A stretch of 64,000 bases of DNA, from positions 390,511-454,510 of the forward strand of contig CALDSU010000001.1 in the NCBI GenBank assembly GCA_937924525.1, given 5' to 3'. The position numbers and the translations under genes were made by a program. Below the pieces are notes generated by a model. The model was not told where the DNA came from and made no database searches. It saw only the letters and a list, made by a program, of their open reading frames with translations. Every line of letters starts with the position of its first letter. Position 1 is the first letter of the stretch. Positions 35,255-44,779 of this stretch are shown here, in pieces. Source of the DNA: an uncultured Bryobacteraceae bacterium (GTDB lineage Bacteria; Acidobacteriota; Terriglobia; Bryobacterales; Bryobacteraceae).

Positions 35255-35914
35255 ATGCTTGCCGCGTTGACGGCCCGGCAGACGCAGGTCCGGGTGGCCG
35301 CCATCTTCGGGGGAATCGCCGCCCTGTTCGCGGCCACCGGATTCGCGGTGCGCTGGGAACATGCCGAACGCCACGGCCGCGCGGCGCGGCATTTCGCGCG
35401 CGCGAACGCCCTGGACCGCCAGCTCCGGCTCGACGACGCCTTGCTCGAGTACCGGACGGCGGTTCTGATTGACCGCGAGCGCGAAGAATACCAGCTCGGT
35501 TTGGCGGACGCGCTGCGCCGCGCCGGCCGGCTCGCGGAAGCCGAGGCGTATTTGCGGTCGATGTTGGAACGCAACCCGGCGCACGGCCGCGCCAACCTGG
35601 CGCTGGCGCGCATCCGCGCGCGCCAGGCCGCGGCCGGCAAAGAGCACGCCGCCGCGGCCGATGACGCTTACCGGCGGGCGATCGCGGGCGACTGGCCTCC
35701 GCCGGGGCCCGGGCCGGCCCCGCGGCTGGAATGGGTCGCCTTCTTGGGGGAAACCAGCCGGTCGTCGCTGCAAACCGCCCAACTGCTGATCCTGGCCCAG
35801 GAACTGCCTGGTCCCGAACCGCGACGTTTGGCCGCGGCTGCGGCCCTGGCGCCCGCGGCTTCCGAGGAACGCCGGCAACTGATCGATCGGTTGCGCGCCG
35901 TAGTGCAACCATGA
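35255..35914 (+). CDS. Membrane-anchored TPR-like protein
   Basis: A 219-residue protein with an N-terminal transmembrane segment (VRVAAIFGGIAALFAATGFAV, about 12-33) and a helical body with tetratricopeptide character (AARHFARANALDRQLRLDDALLEYRTAVLI, LGLADALRRAGRLAEAEAYLRSML, HGRANLALARIRARQAAAG). It is probably single-pass with the TPRs outside. It starts 10 nt after nhaR and overlaps the ClC gene by 4 nt (ATGA), so it is the middle gene of that operon and may scaffold the channel. The start ATG follows AGAGGA directly, so ribosome binding looks weak. Confidence 0.7.
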   Translation: MLAALTARQTQVRVAAIFGGIAALFAATGFAVRWEHAERHGRAARHFARANALDRQLRLDDALLEYRTAVLIDREREEYQLGLADALRRAGRLAEAEAYLRSMLERNPAHGRANLALARIRARQAAAGKEHAAAADDAYRRAIAGDWPPPGPGPAPRLEWVAFLGETSRSSLQTAQLLILAQELPGPEPRRLAAAAALAPAASEERRQLIDRLRAVVQP

Positions 35915-37632
35915 CCCCGCCGCCTTTGCTCTCCCGCTTGCGCCTGAACGAGGACCAGCGGGCCCTGTTGCTGTCGGTGCTGATCGGCGTGGTGACCGGC
36001 CTGTTGATCGTATGCTTCCATGTCGCCATCGAGCTGATCGGCTGGTACTCGCGCGGCACCCCCGTCGGCGCGCAACCCTGGCGGACGATTCTGTCTCCCG
36101 TGCTCGGCTGCACCGCCGCCGCGCTCCTGGTGATGCACGTGTTCCCCCGCGGGCGCGGCAGCGGCGTCATTCAGACGAAAGCGGCGCTGTACATCTCCGA
36201 CGGCTACGTGCCGGCCAGCGCGGTGGTGGGCAAATTCTCCGCCTGCGCGATCTCGCTGGGTTCGGGCGCGGCCCTGGGTCCGGAGGACCCGGCCCTGCAC
36301 ATCGGTTCCGGAATCGCTTCCTATCTGGGACGCTTGTTCCGGCTCAGCCGGTCGCATTTGCGCACCATCTCGCCCGTGGGTGCGGCGGCGGGCATCGGCG
36401 CCGCGTTCAACACGCCGATCACCGCGGTGCTGTTCGTGGTGGAGGAGATCATCGGCGCGTGGAACGCTTCGGTGCTCGGCGCGACGGTCCTGGCGGCGGT
36501 CTCCGCGGTGGTCACCGCGCGCGCTTTTTTGGGCGATTCGCCCCTGTTCCGCATCCCCCCCTTCGAATTGCGCCACCCCGCTGAATTGCTGGTCTACGGC
36601 GCGACCGGGCTGATCGTCGGCGCCCTGTCCGCGGTGTTTATCCAGGCGATTCGCTGGCTACGCCGGCAGAATGAGAAGCAGCCTCCCTGGATGGCCTACG
36701 TCCGCCCGGCGGGCGCAGGATTGCTGGTGGGCGTCATCGGCGTGTGGATGCCGCAGATCATGGGCCCCAGCTACGATGCGGTAGACGAGGCGCTGCACGG
36801 GTATTACGGCTGGCAATGGATGCTGGCCTTCGGTCTGGTGAAGCTCTGCTGCACGGTGTTCTGCTTCGCGTCGGGAACACCCGGCGGCATGTTCGCGCCC
36901 ACCTTGTTCATCGGCGCCACCGTGGGCGGAGGACTCGGGGCGCTGGCGTCGCTGTACTCGCCGATCCCCATGAGCGGCGTAGGCTCCTTCGTGCTGGTGG
37001 GCATCGGCACCTTTTTCGCGGGCGTGTTCCGCGCGCCGATCACCTCCATCTTCATGGCGTTCGAGGTTTCCGGCAACTACCGGATTCTGCTGCCGGTGAT
37101 GGTGGCCAATCTCGCGGCGTACTACGTCTCGCGGAAGCTGGAGCCGGCCGGCTTCTTCGACATGGTAGCCCGGCTGGAGGGGATGGACCTGCCATCGGCC
37201 GAGCAACTCCGCGAGCGGGCCCCGCTGCGGGTGGAGCACGCCTTCGAGCCCGGCCCGGCTTTCGCTTTCCCTCCCGGCGCCGCCGCGGAAGCCGCGCTGG
37301 CCGATTTGCGCCGCTGTGGCCAGACGCGGCGTCTGGCGATGCGACGCCGAGGCGGTTGGAGCTGGGTCTCCGCCGCGCAGCTGGAGGACTTCTGCCGCCG
37401 CGGATTCGGGACCGAGAGTCTGGACGATTTGCTGCCGCAGGGCCGCCTCCCGCACCTGTACCCGGACATGCCGCTCGACACCGCCCTGCGGCTGTACGAA
37501 GAAGAGGACACGCTGCCGGTCGCCAGCCGGGCGCATTCCGACCAGTTGCTTGGCGTGCTGCCCCTCGCCAGTATCCTGGCGGCCTATGGCTTGTCCCCCA
37601 AGGTGACGCGCGCTTCGGGCGGGCGAAGTTGA
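35911..37632 (+). CDS. ClC family H+/Cl- exchanger with CBS-like C-terminus
   Basis: A 573-residue membrane protein. Conserved ClC segments: GRGSGV (helix D, GSGxP-type), GPEDP (the GxEGP motif with gating Glu125), TPITAVLFVVEE (internal proton Glu179), GTPGGMFAPTLF (helix N) and VFRAPITSIFMAFE. Presence of both Glu residues argues for H+/Cl- exchange. Gly of GxEGP is replaced by Asp. Residues from about 440 resemble a CBS-like domain (WSWVSAAQLED, RLPHLYPDMPLDTALRLYEEEDTLPV). The gene overlaps the TPR gene by 4 nt and follows nhaR, forming an ion/pH operon. Confidence 0.88.
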   Translation: MTPPPLLSRLRLNEDQRALLLSVLIGVVTGLLIVCFHVAIELIGWYSRGTPVGAQPWRTILSPVLGCTAAALLVMHVFPRGRGSGVIQTKAALYISDGYVPASAVVGKFSACAISLGSGAALGPEDPALHIGSGIASYLGRLFRLSRSHLRTISPVGAAAGIGAAFNTPITAVLFVVEEIIGAWNASVLGATVLAAVSAVVTARAFLGDSPLFRIPPFELRHPAELLVYGATGLIVGALSAVFIQAIRWLRRQNEKQPPWMAYVRPAGAGLLVGVIGVWMPQIMGPSYDAVDEALHGYYGWQWMLAFGLVKLCCTVFCFASGTPGGMFAPTLFIGATVGGGLGALASLYSPIPMSGVGSFVLVGIGTFFAGVFRAPITSIFMAFEVSGNYRILLPVMVANLAAYYVSRKLEPAGFFDMVARLEGMDLPSAEQLRERAPLRVEHAFEPGPAFAFPPGAAAEAALADLRRCGQTRRLAMRRRGGWSWVSAAQLEDFCRRGFGTESLDDLLPQGRLPHLYPDMPLDTALRLYEEEDTLPVASRAHSDQLLGVLPLASILAAYGLSPKVTRASGGRS

Positions 37633-37696
37633 TACACTACATCCTTGTTGCAGCGGGCGGCGCTGGCGCCCGCGCCTCGGAGTCGGCGCACCACCG

Positions 37697-40153
37697 ATGG
37701 ACCAGTTCATTTGCATCCACGGCCACTTTTACCAGCCGCCCCGTGAAAACCCCTGGCTGGAGAGCATCGAGCGACAGGATTCGGCGTTTCCCTACCACGA
37801 TTGGAACGAGCGGGTCACCGCCGAATGCTACGCGCCCAACGCGCGCTCGCGGATCCTGGACGAGTCCGGCGCCATCGTCGGGATCGTCAACAACTATGCC
37901 CGGATCAGCTTCAACTTCGGACCCACCCTGCTGAGCTGGCTGGCGGCGCGGACTCCCGCGGTGTACGAAGCCATCCTGCAAGCCGACCGGGAGAGCGCCG
38001 AAAGGTACTCGAGACATGGCTCCGCTCTCGCGCAGGGGTATAACCACGCGATCCTGCCGCTGGCCAATGCCCGCGATCTGCGTACGCAGGTGGCGTGGGG
38101 CGTCCGGGACTTCGAGCTCCGCTTCGGGCGCAAGCCGGAGGGATTCTGGCTTCCGGAGACCGCGGTGGACCTGGCGACGCTGCGCGAGTTGGCCGGTCAC
38201 GGCATCCGGTTTACGATCCTTGCCCAGAGCCAGGCCCATCGCGTGCGCGCCTTGCACGGACGCCATTGGAAGGACGTTTCCGGCGGCCGCATCGATCCCA
38301 GCCGGCCCTATCTGGTGCAACTGGGTCCGCACGCATCGATCGCGGTGTTCTTCTACGACGCTGCGGTCTCCCGGGCCGTCGCTTTCGAGCGGCTGTTGGA
38401 CCAAGGCGAGCATTTCGCCGGACGTTTGGCATCCGCCTTCTCCGCCGAGCGCTCCTGGGCGCAATTGGTCAATATCGCAACCGACGGAGAAAGCTACGGG
38501 CACCATCACCCGCAGGGCGACATGGGATTAGCCTATGCGCTGCATCACATCGAATCCGAAGGCATCGCCCGGCTAACCAACTACGGAGAGTTTCTCGCGC
38601 GCTTCCCTCCAACGCACGAGGTGCAGATCTTCGAGAATTCTTCCTGGAGTTGCGTCCACGGCGTGGAACGCTGGCGCGCGAACTGTGGCTGTAACTCCGG
38701 CCGCCGGGAAGCCGGCCATCAGCTTTGGCGCGCGCCGCTGCGCGAGGCGCTGGACTGGCTGCGCGACCAGGTCGCCGACCCGTTCGAGTGGCTGGGCTCG
38801 CGCCTGTTCAAAGATCCCTGGGCCGCGCGCGACGCCTACGTCGATGTGATTCTGGACCGTTCCCCGGAGCGCGTGCGGGCCTTTCTGGCGGCGCAGGGGC
38901 GGCACGAGTTGACCCGCGATGAAACCGTCGCGGCCCTCAAGCTCATGGAACTCCAGCGGCACGCGCTGCTGATGTACACCAGTTGCGGCTGGTTCTTCGA
39001 CGACATCTCGGGCCTGGAGACCGTCCAGGTGATCGCGTACGCGGGACGGGTGATTCAGTTGGCGGAGGATCTGCTGGGGCTCTCGCTGACCTCCGGCTTT
39101 CTTCGCCGTCTGGAAGCAGCCAGGAGCAACCTGCCCGAGTTCGGCGACGGCCGCCAGATCTACGAGCGTTTCGTCACCCCGGCGCGGACGGATCTGCGGA
39201 AGGTGGGCGCGCACTACGCCGTGACTTCCCTGTTCAACGGTAAGGAGCCGCTCCGGTCCATCTATTGCTACGAGGCCGCCCGCAAGGATTACCGCATCTA
39301 CACTCAGGGCCGCGTCCGGCTGGCGCTCGGCCGGGCGGTGATCCGTTCGAAGGTGACGCTGGAGACCGCCGACGTCAGTTATGGGGTCCTGCATATGGGC
39401 GATCACAACGTCACTGGCGGCGTACGCCCCTATCCCGGCGAGGAGGCGTACGGCCGGATCGTGGGCGAAGTCACGGAGGTCTTCGAACGCGGCGAGTTCC
39501 CCGAACTGATCCGCACCGTGGACCGGCACTTCGAGTCGGGCGCCTTGACCTTGAAATTGCTGTTCCGCGAAGAGCGCGACGAGATCCTGCGCACGATTTT
39601 GGACTCGACCATGGTCGAAGCCGAGGGACTCTACCGCCGCTTCTATCGCGATCACGCCCCGTTGCTGCGCTTCATTACCAGCATGGGGCACGCCGTGCCT
39701 GCGCCCATCAAGACGGCGGCGGAGATCGTGTTGAACATCGACCTGCGCCGGGCTTTCGAAGATCCGGACGGCTTGGACAGCCACTGGGTGCAGTCGCTGC
39801 TCGACGAGAGCCTCCGGGCGGGCATCCGGCTCGACGTCACGGGTTTGGAATTCGCCTTGCGGCGGACCCTGGAGAAACTCTCCGATGCGTTCCACCGGCA
39901 ACCGGACCGGCTGGCCTTGTTGCGCCGCCTGGAGTCCGCCGTGCGCCTGACCACCCAGACGCCGTTTGTGACCAACGTGCGCAGCCTGCAAGACCAGTTC
40001 TTCGATGTGCTCCAAACCACGCACCCGCGGATGACCGCCCGGGCGGCCGAGGGAGACGCCACGGCCTTCCAGTGGCTGGTGCACTTCCGCGCCTTGGGCG
40101 AACTGCTCCGCGTGTCGACGCCGCCCGTCCCTTCCCTGGAGCAGGCGCTCTGA
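37697..40153 (+). CDS. GH57 family glycoside hydrolase (DUF3536 type)
   Basis: An 818-residue protein, cytoplasmic by lack of signal. It opens CIHGHFYQPPRENPW, the GH57 region I (HxHxxxP). Region III contains the probable nucleophile Glu in GFWLPETAVD; the acid Asp sits in NIATDGESYGHHH. The DUF3536 part covers the C-terminal half (FENSSWSCVHGVERW, GCNSGRREAGHQLWR, LMYTSCGWFFDDISG, YGVLHMGDHNVTGGVRPY). Family members act on alpha-glucans (4-alpha-glucanotransferase, amylase or branching activities). It starts 64 nt after the ClC gene with a promoter-like TACACT in between. Confidence 0.9.
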   Translation: MDQFICIHGHFYQPPRENPWLESIERQDSAFPYHDWNERVTAECYAPNARSRILDESGAIVGIVNNYARISFNFGPTLLSWLAARTPAVYEAILQADRESAERYSRHGSALAQGYNHAILPLANARDLRTQVAWGVRDFELRFGRKPEGFWLPETAVDLATLRELAGHGIRFTILAQSQAHRVRALHGRHWKDVSGGRIDPSRPYLVQLGPHASIAVFFYDAAVSRAVAFERLLDQGEHFAGRLASAFSAERSWAQLVNIATDGESYGHHHPQGDMGLAYALHHIESEGIARLTNYGEFLARFPPTHEVQIFENSSWSCVHGVERWRANCGCNSGRREAGHQLWRAPLREALDWLRDQVADPFEWLGSRLFKDPWAARDAYVDVILDRSPERVRAFLAAQGRHELTRDETVAALKLMELQRHALLMYTSCGWFFDDISGLETVQVIAYAGRVIQLAEDLLGLSLTSGFLRRLEAARSNLPEFGDGRQIYERFVTPARTDLRKVGAHYAVTSLFNGKEPLRSIYCYEAARKDYRIYTQGRVRLALGRAVIRSKVTLETADVSYGVLHMGDHNVTGGVRPYPGEEAYGRIVGEVTEVFERGEFPELIRTVDRHFESGALTLKLLFREERDEILRTILDSTMVEAEGLYRRFYRDHAPLLRFITSMGHAVPAPIKTAAEIVLNIDLRRAFEDPDGLDSHWVQSLLDESLRAGIRLDVTGLEFALRRTLEKLSDAFHRQPDRLALLRRLESAVRLTTQTPFVTNVRSLQDQFFDVLQTTHPRMTARAAEGDATAFQWLVHFRALGELLRVSTPPVPSLEQAL

Positions 40154-40185
40154 ACTGTGGCGTTGAGTTATCAGCAGGAACGGGC

Positions 40186-41955
40186 ATGAACCATCCGACG
40201 GTGGCGCGCGGCGCAACCCAGCGACGCCGCAACGCGTGCGCGCCGGTGTTCCGGCTGGCTTTGGCGGTGGCCGCGGGCTGTGGCGCCGCCGCGGGGGACG
40301 AACCGCCGCTGAAAATCAGCGTCTTTGCCACCGCGCCGGACATTCGCGAGCACCTCGCCACTCCCGCGTCGCGGGAGCGGACCGCCGCGGCCCTCCGCCC
40401 CTTCCGCATCACCCGCATTTTTCTGCAAGGCCGCCTGGAGGACGATGCCATTGCCGCTTCCCAAATGCGGGAAATCCGGGATGACCTGGCCGCCCGGGGT
40501 TTCCAGACGGCGGGCGGACTCGACTTCCAGCCCGGCAAACAATTCGGCGTCCGGCACAACGGCAAACTGAACTGGATGAACTACGAGAGCGCCAAGACCC
40601 GGGCGGATCTGGCGGCCTTCTTCCAGGAACAGGCGCCCTTGTTCGAAGAGATCATCCTGGACGACTCGTTGTGCACGGAGGATTCCAGTCCCGCTTCCGC
40701 CAAGGCGCGGGGGAACCGGACGTGGGGCCCATACCGCCAAGACCTGCTGGTCCGTGTGTTGCGCGACAACCTGCGCGCCACGGCGCAGCGGGCGCGTCCG
40801 GGCGCCGGACTGATCGTCAAGTTTCCCCAGTGGTACGACCGTTTCCATCTGTTTGGCTACGATCCGCCGCGGATGAGCGCGCTCGCCAGCCGGGTCTGGG
40901 TGGGCACGGAGACCCGCGACCGCACGACCCGGCGGCTGGGCTTCGTCGAGCCCACGCAGGGCTACATCGTGTTTCGCTGGCTCCAGTCCGTGGCAGGGGA
41001 AAAGGTGGAGGGCGCCTGGTTCGACCACCTCGACTGCCCGGCGCAATGCTTCGTTGACCAAGCCTACCAGAGCGTGCTGGGAGGTGCGCGGGAGATTACC
41101 GTTTGGCGCCTCGGTCCGCTATTGGAAGGGCATCCCGGGCACGCGCGGTTCCAGCGGGCGCTGCCGGAACTCACGGAACTGGCCGCCAGGCTGCGAGGAC
41201 GCAAGCCCGGCGGCGTGGCATTCTACAAGCCGGCGGGCAGCGCCGGCGGCGACAACATGTTCCTCCCCGACTACCTGGCGATGGCAGGACTGCCGGTCGC
41301 TCCGGTAGCCCACTATCCTGACGAATTCCAGACGGCCTTCCTCGGAGTCCAGTCCGCGGCCGATCCCCGCCTGATGGAGAAAATGCGGCATCACCTGTCC
41401 CGCGGCGCGACCCTGATGGTGACGCCGGCGCTGCTTCGGGAACTGGGCCGGGCCGGCGCCGCCCTGGCGGGCGCGTCCGTCAGCGCGGCATCCCAGCCCG
41501 CCCAGGCCGTGGAAGTGGAATGGGACCGACGCGCGGTGACCCTGGAGGTCGCCCTCGACGTGGACCTGGGACTGGAGGCGGGGGACAGCCAGCCGCTGGC
41601 CTGGGTAACCGTAGAGGAAAAACGCGCGCCGCTGGTCACGCTCCGGGAAGCGGGAAAAGGCCGCATCATGGTGTGGAACCTGCGCACCTTCTCCGAGCAG
41701 GACTTCGACGCGGTGGAAGAACGGCTGCTGCCGCCGCGCCCGCTGGGACTCGGCGAAATCCCCCGCGAACTGGCTGGCGTCTTGCGCCACTGGGCCACCG
41801 GGCGTGCGGGTCCCAGCGTGGATGCGCCCGCGGGCGTGGCGTATTACCGGTTTGGCGATGACCACCTCTTCTACAGCTTTCTCAGCCGGGACGTGGAAAT
41901 CGCGGTCAACGGCGTCTCCCGCAAACTGGCGGCGAATCGTCTGTTGTGGTGGTAA
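40186..41955 (+). CDS. Secreted TIM-barrel-like protein of unknown function
   Basis: A 589-residue protein starting at ATG 40186 with CAGGAA 6 nt upstream. A signal peptide is likely (FRLALAVAAGCGAAAG). Residues about 40-330 look like a glycosidase-type barrel: ISVFATAPDIREHL, RIFLQGRLEDDAIAASQ, GGLDFQPGKQFG, EEIILDDSLCTED (a Glu and two Asp at a strand end), LIVKFPQWYDRFH and FRWLQSVAGEKVEGAWFDHLDC. The remainder is a Rossmann- or beta-galactosidase-trimerisation-like region (RGATLMVTPALL) and a beta-sandwich end. The family is not certain. The gene may be co-transcribed with the GH57 gene (32-nt gap) and ends near a hairpin at 42041-42062. Confidence 0.55.
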   Translation: MNHPTVARGATQRRRNACAPVFRLALAVAAGCGAAAGDEPPLKISVFATAPDIREHLATPASRERTAAALRPFRITRIFLQGRLEDDAIAASQMREIRDDLAARGFQTAGGLDFQPGKQFGVRHNGKLNWMNYESAKTRADLAAFFQEQAPLFEEIILDDSLCTEDSSPASAKARGNRTWGPYRQDLLVRVLRDNLRATAQRARPGAGLIVKFPQWYDRFHLFGYDPPRMSALASRVWVGTETRDRTTRRLGFVEPTQGYIVFRWLQSVAGEKVEGAWFDHLDCPAQCFVDQAYQSVLGGAREITVWRLGPLLEGHPGHARFQRALPELTELAARLRGRKPGGVAFYKPAGSAGGDNMFLPDYLAMAGLPVAPVAHYPDEFQTAFLGVQSAADPRLMEKMRHHLSRGATLMVTPALLRELGRAGAALAGASVSAASQPAQAVEVEWDRRAVTLEVALDVDLGLEAGDSQPLAWVTVEEKRAPLVTLREAGKGRIMVWNLRTFSEQDFDAVEERLLPPRPLGLGEIPRELAGVLRHWATGRAGPSVDAPAGVAYYRFGDDHLFYSFLSRDVEIAVNGVSRKLAANRLLWW

Positions 41956-42011
41956 GCCAACCAGACCGGAAAGCGCCTTTCCCGTTTCCGTCCCGAGTTC
42001 CCGACTTCTGC

Positions 42012-42608
42012 TCATCCGCTAGAAACTCTTCCATTTCGGCAGCCCGGCTGCGCGGCCGGGCTTCGTTTGGCGAGCCGGATGCGGCGATTGAACAGCTCCG
42101 CGAAGTACAACTGGTCCTCGGCGCGGTTGAGCGCGAGCGCGAACGTGCCGTGGAACCTGGCCGCGACCGCCGGCCCCCCGTCTCCGGCAAAACCTGGCTG
42201 ACCGTCTCCCGCGAGGGTTGACACCAGACGGCTCGCCAGGTCAATCCGGCGAATGACGTGGTTCAGCGTATCCGCCACGTACCTCTGGCGGGTTCGCGTG
42301 ATGACGATGCCGTGCGGATCCCTGAACGCGGCGGCGGCCGGCCCGCCGTCGCCGGAGCAGCCCGCCTCGCCGGAGCCCGCCGGGAGGGCGGTCGCGCCTC
42401 CGCGCGTAACGCGCACGATGCGCTCGCCCCTAGGCTCACAGACGAACCAATCGCCGCCGCGCGGGTCGCAGGCGACGGCGAACGGCTCGACCAACTTCAC
42501 TTGCCGCGCGGCCGCTCGCGCCGGGGAATCGCCGCCGCCGGCCACCCACTCGACGTTCGCGGCGGACAGCGTCAAAACCGCGGCAAGGGCCGCGCCGGCG
42601 GCGCGCAC
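42012..42608 (-). pseudogene. NHL-repeat propeller protein, probably truncated
   Basis: A 198-codon frame starting at GTG 42608, one nucleotide after the ceramidase-like stop. A signal peptide (GAALAAVLTLSAANV) precedes NHL units: LVEPFAVACDPRGGDWFVCE, AGSGEAGCSGDGGPAAAAFRDPHGIVI, YVADTLNHVIRRIDL, LAGDGQPGFAGDGGPAVAARFHGTFALAL, LYFAELFNRRIR. Intact relatives have about 330 or more residues and close the propeller; here it stops after about three blades and ends in a Pro/Arg-rich tail (AKRSPAAQPGCRNG) that reads through the hairpin at 42041-42062. The 3' end was probably lost or frameshifted. Confidence 0.55.
42041..42062 (+). terminator. Hairpin after the unknown secreted gene
   Basis: AGCCCGGC (42041-42048) pairs with GCCGGGCT (42055-42062) around a 6-nt loop, followed on the plus strand by TCGTTTGG. 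It lies about 85 nt after the 41955 stop and inside the end of the minus-strand NHL frame. Confidence 0.45.
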
Positions 42609-42609
42609 C

Positions 42610-44133
42610 TCAATACACCTCCGCGGGCACGTTGCCGTAATCCCACGGTTTGCCGGGCGGCGCCAGCGGCCGTCTGGGCGCGACGCCGGGTTTCAGCAGC
42701 TCGGCCAGTTCCACGCAGGCATCGGCGATCTTCCGCCCGGCGCGCGCCTCCAGGTTGCTGTAGCTGGTCAGGCGCGTCTCGTAGCCCCCGCCGGTTTCGC
42801 TCAGCGCCTCCTCGGTGGGGACATAGCCGACGCAGCCGTTGGCTAGTTGCACGGGAAAAGTGTAGGGGAAAGGACTGCGTTTCTTTATCTCCAGCGCGAA
42901 CTCGACAAAATACTCGGCCGGGTTGGCCAGAAACACCGCCGGTCCCACTTGCACGGCTTGTACTTCGACATCGGCCACGGGCCACTTCGCCAGCAGCGCG
43001 TCCAGCATCAGGGTTTCCTTGGCGAAGGTCCACTCGGTGCGGCCTGCCTTTTCCGGGCCCTGCTGGACCAGTTCCCACGCCCGCTGGACGCGCTCGCGGC
43101 TGGGCGCCCGCCGGGGAATTTGCAGCACCTGCTGGCGGGCGTCGACGGGTCCGAAAGGACCGGGATACATCGCCAGCATGACCTTGACAGCCTCGGCGCC
43201 GACGCGCCCGCCGACCAGCCGCGCCCACTCCTCGGCTCCGGGATTGGCCTCGGGATTCAGGTTATCGACCTGCGTGACATCGCCGTTGGGGTTCGCCAGA
43301 AACACCACGGGCACGTGCGCGTCCATGCCGCCGCGAATGACCTGCTCCAGGTAGTAAATCCAGTTCGCCGAAATCCCGCCGGGACTGGTGGTGGCATGGC
43401 ACGAGAAATTGACGAGGCAGCCCAGCAGCCGGTCCCGCGTATCCCACGCCGCCAACACGCCCACCTGCGGATCGACTGGCCCCGCGTATCCCAGGCTTTC
43501 CGGGTTGCGCTTGCCGGGATGCGTGAACGTGCGGCCGTTGCGCATGCGGACCCGGCGGTTGAACGCAACCTTGTCCTCCACGCCGAACCCCGCCGCGCAG
43601 CGCGCCGGCTGGCGGGATTCATAGGCCAACCCCAGCGCTCGCACCAACTGTTGCGTCACCCGCTGGGCGTAGCCGGGATCTTCCATGCTCGAGTGCTCAT
43701 ACGCCAGCTTCTGGACCAGCGGCGACGCGTGATCATACTGGTGTGGCTCCACCATGGCGAGCGGGCCCGAAGAATGGGAATGCGACGCGCCGATCAGCAC
43801 CGCCTCCTCGCCGATGCCGCAGACGTCGCGAATCCGGCGGCGCACCTCCAGCACCATGCGGCGGGAGATGGCCAGGCTGTCGATTCCCACCAGCGCCACG
43901 GCCTTGCGCCCGTCATCGAAGACCGCGGCCCGCACCTTGCAAGGATCGTGAAAGGTCTTATGAAACACCTTGCCGTAACCGCCGGGCTGCTCCATCCCGA
44001 TATCCGGCGTGATGTCCGTTTCGGCGAATCCGGCTTGGAGCAGGGTTTGTTCCTGAGGCCAAAGGCGGGGGACCAGGGCCAAGGGGCCGAAGGCGGCGCT
44101 GAGCGTGCTGCGGAAAAACGTACGTCGGTTCAT
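42610..44133 (-). CDS. Neutral/alkaline ceramidase-like exported hydrolase
   Basis: A 507-residue protein with a Tat/Sec-like leader (MNRRTFFRSTLSAAFGPLALVP). It matches the N-terminal domain of neutral/non-lysosomal ceramidases: LQAGFAETDITPDIG, AVFDDGRKAVALVGIDSL, LIGASHSHSSGP (zinc His pair), GVLAAWDTRDRLLGCLVNFSCHATT and VVFLANPNGDVTQV. The late segment LANGCVGYVPTEEALSETGGGYETRLTSYS is also typical. Ceramidases hydrolyse N-acyl sphingosines; the exact lipid or other amide substrate here is unproven. The start is ATG 44133; the frame is open upstream without support. The NHL fragment follows directly. Confidence 0.8.
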   Translation of the reverse strand: MNRRTFFRSTLSAAFGPLALVPRLWPQEQTLLQAGFAETDITPDIGMEQPGGYGKVFHKTFHDPCKVRAAVFDDGRKAVALVGIDSLAISRRMVLEVRRRIRDVCGIGEEAVLIGASHSHSSGPLAMVEPHQYDHASPLVQKLAYEHSSMEDPGYAQRVTQQLVRALGLAYESRQPARCAAGFGVEDKVAFNRRVRMRNGRTFTHPGKRNPESLGYAGPVDPQVGVLAAWDTRDRLLGCLVNFSCHATTSPGGISANWIYYLEQVIRGGMDAHVPVVFLANPNGDVTQVDNLNPEANPGAEEWARLVGGRVGAEAVKVMLAMYPGPFGPVDARQQVLQIPRRAPSRERVQRAWELVQQGPEKAGRTEWTFAKETLMLDALLAKWPVADVEVQAVQVGPAVFLANPAEYFVEFALEIKKRSPFPYTFPVQLANGCVGYVPTEEALSETGGGYETRLTSYSNLEARAGRKIADACVELAELLKPGVAPRRPLAPPGKPWDYGNVPAEVY

Positions 44134-44161
44134 GGTTTGCTCGCTGCGTGCAGAAGTTTCC

Positions 44162-44779
44162 TTACTGGTCCGGGTCCGAGGGCGCCTCGGGTGAAGCAAC
44201 CTCGTAAGTAACCGTCGCGGTGACCAGGAGACTGAGCCCGCTGCTGACGACCTCCGGCGCGGAGATGGCTTGCACCCCGCCAAGTTTCTTTTCCAGTTGC
44301 GCGGCCAGGACTTCCGCTTTTGCCCGGGCTCTTTCCATCAGGCCAGGCATGGCCTCCCGTACGGCGTTTGCCAGGTCCTCGTCTCCCGGCGTGTACACGG
44401 TGCTCCAGCCCACCGCCCGCGAGGTGGAATTCTGGAGGCTGCGCTGAATGGCGAGCAGCCGGTCCCGCGTCGCGGCGAATTCGGACGCCGGCACGCGCAC
44501 GGAGAAGTTGTACTGCGTGAGGATCAACCCCTGGCTGACGGAGACCACGATCCCGGTCAGCGTAGAGGCCGACGCTCCGGTGTCCTGAAGCGCGCTCAGC
44601 GCGCCGTCCAGATTGGCCGTCAAACTGGCGTCGAGCAGCTGGATGGTGAACGTGGCGGCGCCCGCTGTCGCGGGCACGGTCGTGGAAACCGTCGCCGCCA
44701 CCGTACGGGGTGGGGACGCGGCGAACCCGGATGTGGCGATGAACCCGAGCAGCGCCGCGGACATACCAAGTTTTGTCAT
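44162..44779 (-). CDS. SIMPL domain (DUF541) periplasmic protein
   Basis: A 205-residue protein with a signal peptide (MSAALLGFIATSGFAA). The body is a SIMPL/DUF541 domain: VAATVSTTVPATAGAATFTIQLL, GIVVSVSQGLILTQYNFSVRVP, AVREAMPGLMERARAKAEVLAAQLEKKLGGVQAI, and the last strand LLVTATVTYEVA. SIMPL proteins are periplasmic and of unclear role, sometimes tied to oxidative stress or signalling. The ceramidase-like gene starts 28 nt downstream on the same strand. The GGAGA string about 6 nt before the ATG is a usable ribosome-binding site. Confidence 0.82.
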   Translation of the reverse strand: MTKLGMSAALLGFIATSGFAASPPRTVAATVSTTVPATAGAATFTIQLLDASLTANLDGALSALQDTGASASTLTGIVVSVSQGLILTQYNFSVRVPASEFAATRDRLLAIQRSLQNSTSRAVGWSTVYTPGDEDLANAVREAMPGLMERARAKAEVLAAQLEKKLGGVQAISAPEVVSSGLSLLVTATVTYEVASPEAPSDPDQ

